DNA from: SAR202 cluster bacterium bin87
GTDB lineage: Bacteria > Chloroflexota > Dehalococcoidia > Lucifugimonadales > UBA3495
DNA length: 64,000 nt
Assembly (NCBI GenBank): GCA_002238825.1
Contig: MPNC01000002.1
Coordinates: 425,180 to 489,179, forward strand
Reading direction: 5' to 3'
The notes under the pieces were generated by a model. It was given only the letters and a program-made list of their open reading frames with translations, did not search any database and was not told the DNA's origin. The number at the start of each line of letters is the position of its first letter. Within the stretch, counting starts at the first letter, position 1. A program made the position numbers and the translations under genes. Positions 35,762-42,886 of this stretch are shown piece after piece.

Positions 35762-36580
35762 TTACCCGCCGATTCCCTCGATCCGGTACTCGACCGCGCC
35801 CCGGGGCGTCGCGATCGTCACTTCCTCGCCGGCGCTCCGTCCCATCAGGGCCTGCCCGATGGGCGACACCGTCGATATTTTCCCTGCGGAGACGTCGGCC
35901 TCTCGCACGTCCACCAACGTGAACACGCGCTGTTGCCTCGATGACATTTCGTGCAGCGTCACCCGGGAACCAATGCTCACCTTTTCCGTGTCGGCGTTGG
36001 CCGCGTCCACGATTTCCACGTTGGCCAGGTCGTTCTCCAGCTGCCGGATGCGTCGTTCCGTGAGTTGCTGCTGTTCCCGGGCCGCGTCCAGCGGGGCGTT
36101 TTCCCGCACGTCGCCGTCGCTCCGGGCCAGCCGGATTGCTTCACGTATCTGTGGAACCTCTTCTCGCAGGCGCTGCAATTCAGCCTGCAACTCGGTATGC
36201 CTCTCCTGGCTCAGGCGCGCGCTGGGAGTGCCCGCCGCCCGCGATCCTGCCGCTCCCGCTGCGAACCGACGCCGGTTGCGCCGGGGCGCCGCGGCGTACC
36301 GGGCCAGGCTGATTTCCGTCCAGCCGCGCTTGTTGGCAAAAGTCAGGAATTTCTTCACCGGGTCCAGCCTCAGGGAGGCGTCTTCCACGTTCTCCGTGGT
36401 CCACTTGGCGTATTCGCCAACCTCGATAGCATGGAGGGTCGCCATCGTTTTTTCCTTGCCTATCCTGGCCTGGAAACGCAACAATTCCTGCTGACCCTGC
36501 AATGCCTGTTTGCTATCTTTTAGGTGTTCTACAAACCTACTGATGGCTTCCGAAATCGAGAGGTGCTGGTCGTTGGTCAA
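35762..36580 (-). CDS. GreA/GreB-family elongation factor with an N-terminal recombinase-like SAM domain
   Basis: 272 residues. The C-terminal ~155 are a Gre factor: coiled coil (LSQERHTELQAELQRLREEV) with the acidic tip SDGDVRENAPLDAAREQQQ, then the FKBP-like domain (VSIGSRVTLHEM, ISTVSPIGQALMGRSAGEEV, GAVEYRIEGIG). Gre factors normally have about 158 residues. The extra ~95 residues (SISEAISRFVEHLKDSKQAL ... LRLDPVKKFLTFANKRGW) resemble the SAM-like core-binding domain of tyrosine recombinases, joined by a basic Ala/Arg-rich linker. Gre rescues backtracked RNA polymerase. The fusion is unusual, and what the N-terminus binds is unknown. Confidence 0.8.
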   Translation of the reverse strand: MTNDQHLSISEAISRFVEHLKDSKQALQGQQELLRFQARIGKEKTMATLHAIEVGEYAKWTTENVEDASLRLDPVKKFLTFANKRGWTEISLARYAAAPRRNRRRFAAGAAGSRAAGTPSARLSQERHTELQAELQRLREEVPQIREAIRLARSDGDVRENAPLDAAREQQQLTERRIRQLENDLANVEIVDAANADTEKVSIGSRVTLHEMSSRQQRVFTLVDVREADVSAGKISTVSPIGQALMGRSAGEEVTIATPRGAVEYRIEGIGG

Positions 36581-37052
36581 CTGTTTATCCCTCCGGTTTT
36601 CGCGTAGGTTGATGCGTTAAACCTGGATCAATATAGCATTTTGGCCGGCGGTAGGGCAAACGGACGCGGTGCCCTGGCGCCGGGCTGACCGCACGAGCGA
36701 GCGTTGGCTGCGACGTCCCTCTTTGCATGGGATTCAGGTTCCTGATACCCGGCCGGATGGATCGGCTCCAATGGACCAGAGGCCACTAGGTCAGACGGCT
36801 GTATCGTGTTCCCACAGGAACGGAGCGCGTCCCTTCGGCGGATGCAATCCAGGCATTGGCCGCATCATCACAGCCGGAGACAATGCCCGGAACGGGCACG
36901 TTCGCTCCCGAGACGGCGGCCTTGGAAATCGAGCGGCCCGCAGGAGCATGCGCCCAATTGTCGGCAAGCCGTAGCGGACATATCATGACGCCACCTTGCG
37001 CTGTACGGTTTTTCGCCGTGAAGCCTCCGACTCTCCATGGCAGGTGTTCCGC
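36581..37052. other. intergenic region without recognised content
   Basis: A 472-base gap between the divergent GreA-like and DUF1989 genes. Several short open frames overlap on both strands, but none has a good start signal or familiar sequence. I find no hairpin repeat, tRNA or named element; promoters for both genes must be here. Confidence 0.3.
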
Positions 37053-37655
37053 ATGACAACGGCATCCTTGATCACCATCCCGGCGAGGCGCGGCAAGGCC
37101 GCCTTCGTGGCCCGGGGTCAAAACGTGAGGGTAATCAACACCCACGGTCAGCAGGTCGTCGACACCTGGGCATTCTCCCGACATGACCTGACCGAGTTCA
37201 TGTCAATGGAGCACTCCCGCACCGCGCTGGCCCGCGTCATGCCGGAGGTCGGTCAGTCCTTGGTCACCAACCGGCGCCGGCCGATCCTGACCTTGATGGC
37301 AGACACCTCGGGTGGGATCCACGACACGTTGCTGGCAGCGTGCGATCGCTATCGCTATGAACTGCTGGGCTGCGAAGACTACCACGACAACTGCACCGAC
37401 AACCTCGCCGCAGCCCTGGCGGAGCTCGGCCTGGCTCCTCCGGAAACTCCCAGCCCGTGGAACCTGTTCATGAACATCCCGGTGGGGGTCGACGGCTCGG
37501 TCCGGTTCGAACCGCCCGTCTCCGGCGCGGGTGACCACCTGACCCTGCGCGCCGAAATGGACTGCGTCGTTGCGTTCTCGGCGTGCCCCCAGGACATGGT
37601 TCCCATCAACGGCGTCGACTGCGTCCCCACGGAAGCGCATTTCCAGATCCTGTGA
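37053..37655 (+). CDS. DUF1989 (urea carboxylase-associated) family protein
   Basis: 200 residues. Characteristic parts are VINTHGQQVVDTWAFSRHD, EFMSMEHSRTAL, the cysteine-bearing LLAACDRYRYELLGCEDYHDNC with TDNLAAAL, and the closing DMVPINGVDCVPTEAHFQI. DUF1989 proteins often accompany urea carboxylase and amino-acid or aminomethyl metabolism genes; none of those is adjacent here. CAGGTG precedes ATG 37053. Catalytic role unproven. Confidence 0.8.
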   Translation: MTTASLITIPARRGKAAFVARGQNVRVINTHGQQVVDTWAFSRHDLTEFMSMEHSRTALARVMPEVGQSLVTNRRRPILTLMADTSGGIHDTLLAACDRYRYELLGCEDYHDNCTDNLAAALAELGLAPPETPSPWNLFMNIPVGVDGSVRFEPPVSGAGDHLTLRAEMDCVVAFSACPQDMVPINGVDCVPTEAHFQIL

Positions 37656-37694
37656 CCGCGCGCCAACCACCTGCGACCGCGCGCCGACCAATGG
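37653..37694 (+). repeat. 21-bp imperfect tandem repeat
   Basis: GTGACCGCGCGCC... and GCGACCGCGCGCC... recur at a 21-base spacing at and after the DUF1989 stop codon. Confidence 0.5.
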
Positions 37695-37721
37695 ACGCAA
37701 CTGCTCCGGTCGGCGAAGCGG

Positions 37722-37853
37722 CAGGGCCTGTGCAAAGTCCCTCCTCCCACTCATGGTGAGCTTGTCGAACCACGACTCCGGCAACGGCGGCATCCTTCGA
37801 CGGGCTCAGGATGAGCGGAAACTAAAGAAGTCGATTACTTTGCACCGGCCCTG
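37722..37853 (-). mobile_element. ~131-bp miniature inverted-repeat element, copy C
   Basis: Inverted relative to copies A and B. Termini start CAGGGCCTGTGCAAAG and end CCGGCCCTG. Flanks GGCGAAGCGG (37712-37721) and GTCGAAGCGG (37854-37863) match at 9 of 10 bases. It fills much of the 385-base gap before the quinone reductase gene; nothing else is recognised there. Confidence 0.8.
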
Positions 37854-38040
37854 GTCGAAGCGGGCGGGTTGGTTTGTAAGCGATCCATGGACAGGTCACG
37901 CCGCGCTGATTTGGCGATTGCCACCCACACCCGGCCGCTCCCGTCGATCCGTGATTGCTGACAACGTCGCGTTGCGGCCGCCCGTCGGCCCTATGCTATC
38001 CTACCGAAACTGAACCCCGGCAAACACGGAGGCTGCTGCC

Positions 38041-39006
38041 ATGAAAGCCATCCAGATCACTGAATACGGCGGACCCGAGGTGATGAAATACGTCGATCTG
38101 CCGGACCCGAGCCCGGGCCCGGACCAGGCCGTCGTCGACATCCAGGCCGTCGGCGTGAACTTCACCGACATCTACAGCCGCATGGGCGCCAACCCGCCCG
38201 GCCTGCCCTGGGTGGCCGGCGTTGAGGGAGCCGGCGTCGTGCGAGCGGTGGGATCCGGCGTGACCAACGTTGCCGTCGGCGATACCGTCGCCTATTGCAG
38301 TCACCCCGGATCATACGCTGAGCAGGCCCTGGTCCCGGCGTGGCGCTTGATCAAGATGCCCGACGGATTGTCGGCCCGGGACGGTGCGGCCGCCATGCTC
38401 CAGGGCATGACCGCCCACTACCTGTGCTACGACACCTACCGCGTCCAGGCCGGAGACCGGGTGCTCGTCCACTCCGGGGCCGGCGGGGTCGGCCTGCTCC
38501 TGATCCAGATGTGCAAGGCTCTCGGTGCGTACGTCTACTCCACCGTCTCCACCGAGGCCAAGGCGGAGTTGGCCCGCGGAGCCGGCGCGGACCACGTGAT
38601 CCTGTACACCCAGCAAGACTTCGCCGCGGAAATCGCGAACGCCACCAACGGCGCCGGGCTCCAGGTCGTATACGACGCAGTGGGCAAGGACACCTTCGAT
38701 CGCAGCATCGCCTGCCTCGCCCCTCGTGGTTACATGGTGCTCTACGGCCAGGCCAGCGGCCCCGTCGAATCTATGGACCCCCGCGTCCTGGGCAACGGGT
38801 CCAAGTTCCTCACCCGTCCGGGGTTGGGCGACTACACCGCCAACCGCGAAGAACTGCAAAACCGGGCCGGCGCGGTGCTCGGTTGGGTCCAATCCGGCGA
38901 GCTCAACCTGCGGGTGGAGCATCTGTTCCCGCTGTCCGACGCCCCGGAAGCGCACCGACAACTCGCCGGCCGCGCCACGACCGGGAAGATCATTCTCACC
39001 CCTTAG
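38041..39006 (+). CDS. quinone oxidoreductase / zinc-type alcohol dehydrogenase family (QOR-like)
   Basis: 321 residues of the medium-chain dehydrogenase superfamily, NADPH:quinone reductase branch. The GroES-like half begins MKAIQITEYGGPEVMKYVDL; NADPH binding is at VLVHSGAGGVGLLLIQMCKA with GGVG at the dinucleotide turn; YMVLYGQASGPVE and FPLSDAPEAHRQLAGRATTGKIIL complete it. Zinc-binding cysteines of true alcohol dehydrogenases are absent, as expected for QOR. GGAGG precedes ATG 38041. It reduces quinones or enones. Confidence 0.9.
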   Translation: MKAIQITEYGGPEVMKYVDLPDPSPGPDQAVVDIQAVGVNFTDIYSRMGANPPGLPWVAGVEGAGVVRAVGSGVTNVAVGDTVAYCSHPGSYAEQALVPAWRLIKMPDGLSARDGAAAMLQGMTAHYLCYDTYRVQAGDRVLVHSGAGGVGLLLIQMCKALGAYVYSTVSTEAKAELARGAGADHVILYTQQDFAAEIANATNGAGLQVVYDAVGKDTFDRSIACLAPRGYMVLYGQASGPVESMDPRVLGNGSKFLTRPGLGDYTANREELQNRAGAVLGWVQSGELNLRVEHLFPLSDAPEAHRQLAGRATTGKIILTP

Positions 39007-39045
39007 CGATTGCGCCCTGCCGTCGCGGGCGCAGCAAGTCCAAAG

Positions 39046-39489
39046 ATGCTCCAAACGCCATCACCGTCGTCGTGGCCCGCTCCCCGGGGCGTTCTGCTCA
39101 ACGACCTGGAGTGGGTCCATGACGTCGCGCAAAAGTATCAACTGGACGGGTTGGAAATCCCGTCCGGCTCGGTGGTGCTGGAACGCATTTCCGCCACCGG
39201 GGGAAGGTGCTTCTGCTACCCGGACGGCTCCTGGCTGATCGGCCTGTCTCATCCCCGGTTGCAACGCTCCGGGCGCTTGGGTATCGAAGGCATCCTGGCC
39301 CACGAACTGCTGCACGCCTGGCTCTGGTCCCGGCATCGTTACCAGGGCCACGGCCCGGTGTTCGAGGGTCACGCCTCCGCGCGCGGCATCCCGCGGTGGT
39401 GTTCCGCGTTCGGCGAGGTTCGCCGCCTGGGACCGCAACAGTTGGCTCTCTTTGACACCTGGCCCCCGGCGCCGGCTGCGGGGCTATGA
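39046..39489 (+). CDS. SprT-like zinc metallopeptidase domain protein
   Basis: About 147 residues from ATG 39046; a TTG at 39010 is the alternative start. The zinc site HELLHAWLWSRHRYQGHGPVFEGHA contains HExxH and a third His downstream, the SprT arrangement. FCYPDGSWLIGLSHPRLQ precedes it, and a few cysteines (CFCYP, RWCS) are present though no full C-terminal zinc ribbon. SprT-like proteases act on DNA-protein adducts in eukaryotes; the bacterial role is unclear. It lies 39 bases after the quinone reductase gene. Confidence 0.72.
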   Translation: MLQTPSPSSWPAPRGVLLNDLEWVHDVAQKYQLDGLEIPSGSVVLERISATGGRCFCYPDGSWLIGLSHPRLQRSGRLGIEGILAHELLHAWLWSRHRYQGHGPVFEGHASARGIPRWCSAFGEVRRLGPQQLALFDTWPPAPAAGL

Positions 39490-39634
39490 CACCGTTCCCG
39501 GTTCTTGACGGTTCCCGGTTTTCGGCGCGCTTTCATTTCGGCACAACCCGGTAATGATAGATCAAGCGTCCCCACGACCCAAAACGTATTTTTTTGCGAG
39601 TTTTTGCGAAATTTGCTCAAAATTAGCCTCTGAT

Positions 39635-39663
39635 TTGACATCGGCAACCGGTGCGGCTAAACT
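39635..39663 (+). promoter_or_regulatory. strong sigma70-type promoter of the panD leader
   Basis: Consensus TTGACA (39635-39640), 17-base spacer, TAAACT (39658-39663). The predicted start near 39670 leaves a leader of about 450 bases before panD. Confidence 0.75.
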
Positions 39664-39669
39664 GCGGGC

Positions 39670-39960
39670 ACTCAAACGCAGGTCTGCACACCCATCAACC
39701 TGCCCTTAAACAAGGAGGCCATATGAGTGCAGCCGCGCTTTTAGCGCGCCGACAATTGTCGGAACCGGACTCTAGGCGGTCTCGCACGATGCGGGACCAG
39801 TGCGACCATTCTCCGCTATCTGGGAGCGGCCGTCCCACCGGGGTTGACACCATCCGCGGGCGTGCCAAGCACCAGCTGCCCTGCGAGCCTTAGCTGCTCG
39901 TAGCCTAAATGGGCGGCGGAAGTAGCGTTCCGCCATAAGCCCTCCCCCCCTTCGGGTTTT
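39670..39960 (+). ncRNA. candidate structured RNA/attenuator in the panD leader
   Basis: Serial hairpins follow the promoter: GCGCT/AGCGC (39735-39747), palindrome CCGACAATTGTCGG (39749-39762), GGTCTCGCA/TGCGGGACC with a three-base loop (39778-39798), CCGCT/AGCGG near 39815, GCGAGC/GCTCGT (39882-39900), GGCGGAA/TTCCGCC (39915-39934), then AAGCCC/GGGTTT (39937-39959) ending in a run of T, which looks like a terminator. No known RNA family recognised; tmRNA, RNase P and SRP signatures are absent. Confidence 0.4.
39723..39893 (+). CDS. possible 56-residue leader ORF
   Basis: AAGGAGG (39713-39719) lies three bases before ATG 39723, a near-ideal signal though with tight spacing. The frame encodes MSAAALLARRQLSEPDSRRS and ends at TAG 39891-39893; the product is Arg-rich with no recognised domain. 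Because the same stretch forms strong hairpins, it may instead be a structured RNA or a leader peptide controlling read-through into panD. Confidence 0.3.
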   Translation: MSAAALLARRQLSEPDSRRSRTMRDQCDHSPLSGSGRPTGVDTIRGRAKHQLPCEP

Positions 39961-40119
39961 CGCCGCAACGCCGACCACAGGCTGGCGCCTGTTCAAACAT
40001 GCCTGCTTGTACCTGAGGCTCCCGAGCCCCACCGCGGCCGCGACGGCAAACAAGGCCTGAACCTGGCCGAAAATCCATCATTGCCAACCGAGCTTGGCCG
40101 TTAAAAACGAGGAGCAAAT

Positions 40120-40509
40120 ATGAGAGAAGTTCTGAGGTCCAAAATCCATCGCTGTTGGGTAACCAGTGCCAATCTGGGGTACGTCGGCAGCATCCTCATC
40201 GACCGCGATCTCATGGAACAGACCGACATCATCGCGTTCGAGAAGGTCCAGGTGCTGAATATCAACAACGGCGCCCGCTGGGAAACCTACGCCTTGCCCG
40301 CCGAGCGCGGCAGCGGCACCATCGCCGTCCAGGGCGCGGCCGCCCGGCTCTGCCAGGAGCGCGACTGTCTCATCATCCTCGCTTTTGAGGTCACCGACGA
40401 GCCCGTGGATCCCCGCATGATGTTGGTCGACGAGAACAACAAATTCCTGGAGTGGATCGAAGGCTCGATGTATGCCGAACCTCAGCCCGAACCCGTCGCG
40501 CTTTTCTGA
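40120..40509 (+). CDS. panD: aspartate 1-decarboxylase
   Basis: 129 residues. The self-cleavage site that creates the pyruvoyl cofactor is the Gly-Ser in NLGYVGSILIDRDLM (about residues 24-25), and VLNINNGARWETYALPAERGSG is the active-site strand. IAVQGAAARLCQERDCLIIL follows. GAGGAG precedes ATG 40120. It makes beta-alanine from aspartate for pantothenate/CoA. The C-terminal tail (EWIEGSMYAEPQPEPVALF) is a little longer than usual. It lies behind a long leader with a strong promoter; other pan genes are not in the window. Confidence 0.93.
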   Translation: MREVLRSKIHRCWVTSANLGYVGSILIDRDLMEQTDIIAFEKVQVLNINNGARWETYALPAERGSGTIAVQGAAARLCQERDCLIILAFEVTDEPVDPRMMLVDENNKFLEWIEGSMYAEPQPEPVALF

Positions 40510-40516
40510 GCGCTAA

Positions 40517-40789
40517 ACCGAAGCATACTGCGACGCCGAGGACGCCCTCTACCGTTCCGTTTGGGACGCAGAGGGCTCCCTGCTCTGGGGCGTGTTCGAC
40601 GGCCCCGACGCTCCGGGTTCCGGTTCGCCGAATCCCGGTTCCAACCGTCGCGACGCCTACCCGGCCGCAGGTTACCGGCTGAACGCCATCACCCCGGAGA
40701 ACTCCGGCGCCGCTGAACCCGCTCGCGTGCTTGACCGGGGTTGCGGCAACGATGAGTTGGGCTCGGCGCAATTCCTCTGCATCAAGTAG
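40517..40789 (+). pseudogene. internally deleted relic of the adjacent methyltransferase
   Basis: Seven bases after panD, in a frame opened directly by a TAA and lacking a start codon, 90 codons read TEAYCDAEDALYRSVWDAEG, LLWGVFDGPD, RLNAITPENSG, ARVLDRGCGND then jump to ELGSAQFLCIK and a stop at 40787-40789. The intact gene downstream has YYDAEDVIYRSVWDADGS, HWGVFDSEP, RVLDVGCGNGTN and, about 180 residues later, SELGWAQYLCVKPA. So the relic keeps the N-terminus through the SAM motif and the last 11 residues, with the middle deleted. CAAC occurs at both edges of the break in the intact gene. Confidence 0.82.
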
Positions 40790-40841
40790 ACGCATCATAA
40801 TCCAGGCTACAACAAGATCCAGGCTACGAAAGGAGCTATAT

Positions 40842-41693
40842 ATGGTAACGGGCCACCGGTTTTCGGAACAGGAGACCGAGGAGTACTACGACGCCGAAGA
40901 CGTCATCTACCGTTCCGTGTGGGATGCCGACGGCAGCGTGCACTGGGGGGTATTCGACAGTGAACCCGCCGGGGACGACAACATCCGCCACGAGTTCCGC
41001 AGCGCGGGCATCCGCCTCAACGAACTGATGGTGGAATACTCGGGCATCGGCGCCGACAGCCGCGTCCTCGACGTCGGCTGTGGCAACGGCACCAATGTGG
41101 TCTGGGTGCACCGGAACACTGGCGCTCACGCCACCGGCATCGACCTCAGCGGAGTGCGCATCGCCAACGCCGTCGCTTCTTTGGAAAACATGCCGGACCT
41201 CGCCGGGAAAGTGGCATTCGAGAAGGCCTCGGCCACCGAACTCCCCTACGCGGAGGGCACGTTCACCCACGTCTGGAGCCAGGCCACCGTCTACCATGTG
41301 CCCGACAAGGTGAAGGTGCTCGAGGAGGCCTTCCGCGTCCTCGAACCCGGTGGGCAGTTCATCTTCGATGATCTCATCAAGCCCCGTACCAATATCAGCG
41401 AATCGGCGCGAAAGTTTGTCTACGACCGGCTGCTCTTCGACACCGACTTCAGCTTCTACTCCTACATGGATGCGTTGGTCAACGTGGGTTTCCGCGTGCT
41501 GCAGGCCCGCGACCTGTCGTCTCACCTCGCTCGCAGCTACACCTACCTGTCCCGATTGGCGTCCATCGCGGAAGGTCCCGAGGGATACCAGGACCGGTTT
41601 GACTACCTGACCGATGCCTACATGAAGACGGTAGATGCCATCAACAACAGCGAGCTGGGATGGGCGCAGTACCTCTGCGTCAAGCCGGCCTAG
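40842..41693 (+). CDS. class I SAM-dependent methyltransferase
   Basis: 283 residues. Motif I is SRVLDVGCGNGTNVVW, the acidic loop ATGIDLSGVRIANA, motif II region HVWSQATVYHVPDK and motif III FRVLEPGGQFIFDDLI. The C-terminal part (LLFDTDFSFYSYMDALVNVG) resembles sarcosine/dimethylglycine and related small-molecule N-methyltransferases, though acceptor cannot be fixed. AAAGGAG precedes ATG 40842. A deleted paralogue lies immediately upstream and a second, different methyltransferase follows after 28 bases. Confidence 0.85.
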   Translation: MVTGHRFSEQETEEYYDAEDVIYRSVWDADGSVHWGVFDSEPAGDDNIRHEFRSAGIRLNELMVEYSGIGADSRVLDVGCGNGTNVVWVHRNTGAHATGIDLSGVRIANAVASLENMPDLAGKVAFEKASATELPYAEGTFTHVWSQATVYHVPDKVKVLEEAFRVLEPGGQFIFDDLIKPRTNISESARKFVYDRLLFDTDFSFYSYMDALVNVGFRVLQARDLSSHLARSYTYLSRLASIAEGPEGYQDRFDYLTDAYMKTVDAINNSELGWAQYLCVKPA

Positions 41694-41721
41694 TCCGATA
41701 CCTATCGCGGAGTTATTACCC

Positions 41722-42366
41722 ATGCCTGAATCGGGAAGCATAAATCCGGACGAGAGAGTCCAATGGGTCTACTCGTCCACCACCAACGACGAGTTGGCCG
41801 AGCGTTACGACCAGTGGGCCCAGGAGTACGACGACGACCTGGAAAACACCTTCGTCTGGCTTGCGCCCCGTCGCGGAGCAGAGACCCTCGCGGAGCACGT
41901 CTCTAAGGAGGCGAAGATCCTGGACGCCGGCGCCGGCACCGGCCTGGTCGGCGTTGAACTCCAGCGCCTGGGCTACGGCGACATCTGCGCCATGGACCTT
42001 TCCCAGGGGATGCTGGACGAGGCTCGTTCCAAGGGTTGCTACAACGACTTCCAACAGATGGCGCTGGGCGATCACCTCGGCTTTGAGTCCGACGCCTACG
42101 ACGCGGTCATCAGCATCGGCGTCTTCACGCCGGGCCACGCGCCGCCCAATTCCTTCGTGGAACTTTGTCGCGTCACCAGGCCCGGAGGCCACATTGTCTT
42201 CAGCATGCGGCCCGACACCCACGTCGAGCTCGGCTTCAAGGATCAGCAGGACGCCCTGGTCGCCAGCGGCGCCTGGTCCCTGGTCGGCGTCACCGATCCG
42301 TTCCAGCCCCTACCCAAGGGCGAGCCCGAGGTGACACACCAGATCTGGGTTTACCAGGTGAACTGA
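41722..42366 (+). CDS. class I SAM-dependent methyltransferase (WBSCR27/UbiE-like)
   Basis: 214 residues. AKILDAGAGTGLVGVELQRLG is motif I, CAMDLSQGMLDEAR the acidic loop, AYDAVISIGVFTPGHAPP the active-site strand and LCRVTRPGGHIVFSMR motif III. The N-terminus ERYDQWAQEYDDDLE is typical of the Williams-Beuren region 27-like group. It is unrelated in detail to the preceding methyltransferase. GGAG lies nine bases before ATG 41722. Acceptor unknown. A strong intrinsic terminator follows. Confidence 0.85.
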   Translation: MPESGSINPDERVQWVYSSTTNDELAERYDQWAQEYDDDLENTFVWLAPRRGAETLAEHVSKEAKILDAGAGTGLVGVELQRLGYGDICAMDLSQGMLDEARSKGCYNDFQQMALGDHLGFESDAYDAVISIGVFTPGHAPPNSFVELCRVTRPGGHIVFSMRPDTHVELGFKDQQDALVASGAWSLVGVTDPFQPLPKGEPEVTHQIWVYQVN

Positions 42367-42400
42367 GCCAACCCGACAGCGTTGCGATTACGGCATTGTG

Positions 42401-42429
42401 GAGGGGCGACCGAACGGACGCCCCTCTTT
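42401..42429 (+). terminator. rho-independent terminator after methyltransferase operon
   Basis: GAGGGGCG (42401-42408) pairs with CGCCCCTC (42419-42426), followed by TTT, 34 bases after the stop. Confidence 0.75.
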
Positions 42430-42467
42430 GGTGTCACCACATCGTGACGCGTCGCGCGCCCACGGAA

Positions 42468-42627
42468 GTAATTGTTCAGAATTCAGGAGGTTGTCATTGC
42501 GAGGCGCTTGCGCCGTGGCAATCTCGACGCCGTAGCAGCCACGCCTGTCCCGAAGGAATCTATTGCCCCAACGGGATCGCCGCGCTGTGCTCGCGATGAC
42601 ACCTCCCCCGCAACCCTGAACAGTTAC
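42468..42627. repeat. long-hairpin dispersed repeat (GTCATTGCGAG family), copy 3
   Basis: Inner arms GTCATTGCGAG (from 42493) and CTCGCGATGAC (to 42600). Outer arms GTAATTGTTCAG (42468-42479) and CTGAACAGTTAC (42616-42627) pair with one mismatch, and GGAGGTT/ACCTCC pair between them. Confidence 0.8.
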
Positions 42628-42642
42628 CCACGGAACCCCGGC

Positions 42643-42671
42643 TTGACCGCCCATACCCACCGTGATATTCT
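42643..42671 (+). promoter_or_regulatory. sigma70-type promoter of the thiamine operon
   Basis: TTGACC (42643-42648), 17-base spacer, TATTCT (42666-42671), just ahead of the TPP riboswitch. Confidence 0.7.
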
Positions 42672-42691
42672 CGCGCCACAAAATCGAATAG

Positions 42692-42786
42692 TTTCTGGCG
42701 GGAGCTTGGTTATGCCAGGCTGAGAGGGCGGCCGAAATGCCGCCGACCGTAGCACCTGATCCGGGTAATGCCGGCGTAGGAATTTG
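42692..42786 (+). promoter_or_regulatory. TPP riboswitch (THI element)
   Basis: Conserved blocks in order: CGGGAGC, GGCTGAGAGGGCGG, CACCTGATCCGGGTAATGCC and GGCGTAGGAA. These form the pyrimidine- and pyrophosphate-sensing helices of the THI-box. It lies between a good promoter and an intrinsic terminator (42804-42832), upstream of a transporter and thiC. Binding of thiamine pyrophosphate should favour the terminator and shut the operon. Confidence 0.93.
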
Positions 42787-42803
42787 GAATCGCATTTCAT
42801 ATA

Positions 42804-42832
42804 CCGCCAGAATTTGAAGCCTGGCGGTTTTT
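42804..42832 (+). terminator. riboswitch expression-platform terminator
   Basis: CCGCCAG (42804-42810) pairs with CTGGCGG (42821-42827), followed by TTTTT. The sequence CTGGCGG also occurs at the 5' edge of the aptamer (42695-42701), so it could act as an antiterminator partner. Confidence 0.85.
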
Positions 42833-42886
42833 CATTTCCTGGTCGCCGCCGGGGTTCAGCCATTCGAAGCAACCGGGAGGTTGGTT

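Noticed and set aside
36786-37184. 132-codon reverse open frame in the gap before the DUF1989 gene
   Set aside because: No ribosome binding site, overlaps the DUF1989 start, no recognised sequence.
39882-39910. GCCTTAGCTGCT, which would encode the ALAA end of a tmRNA tag
   Set aside because: No stop codon follows in that frame and there are no tRNA-like ends or pseudoknot landmarks of tmRNA.
40799-40826. Direct repeat ATCCAGGCTAC twice before the methyltransferase ATG
   Set aside because: Too short and isolated to call an operator; probably a local duplication.
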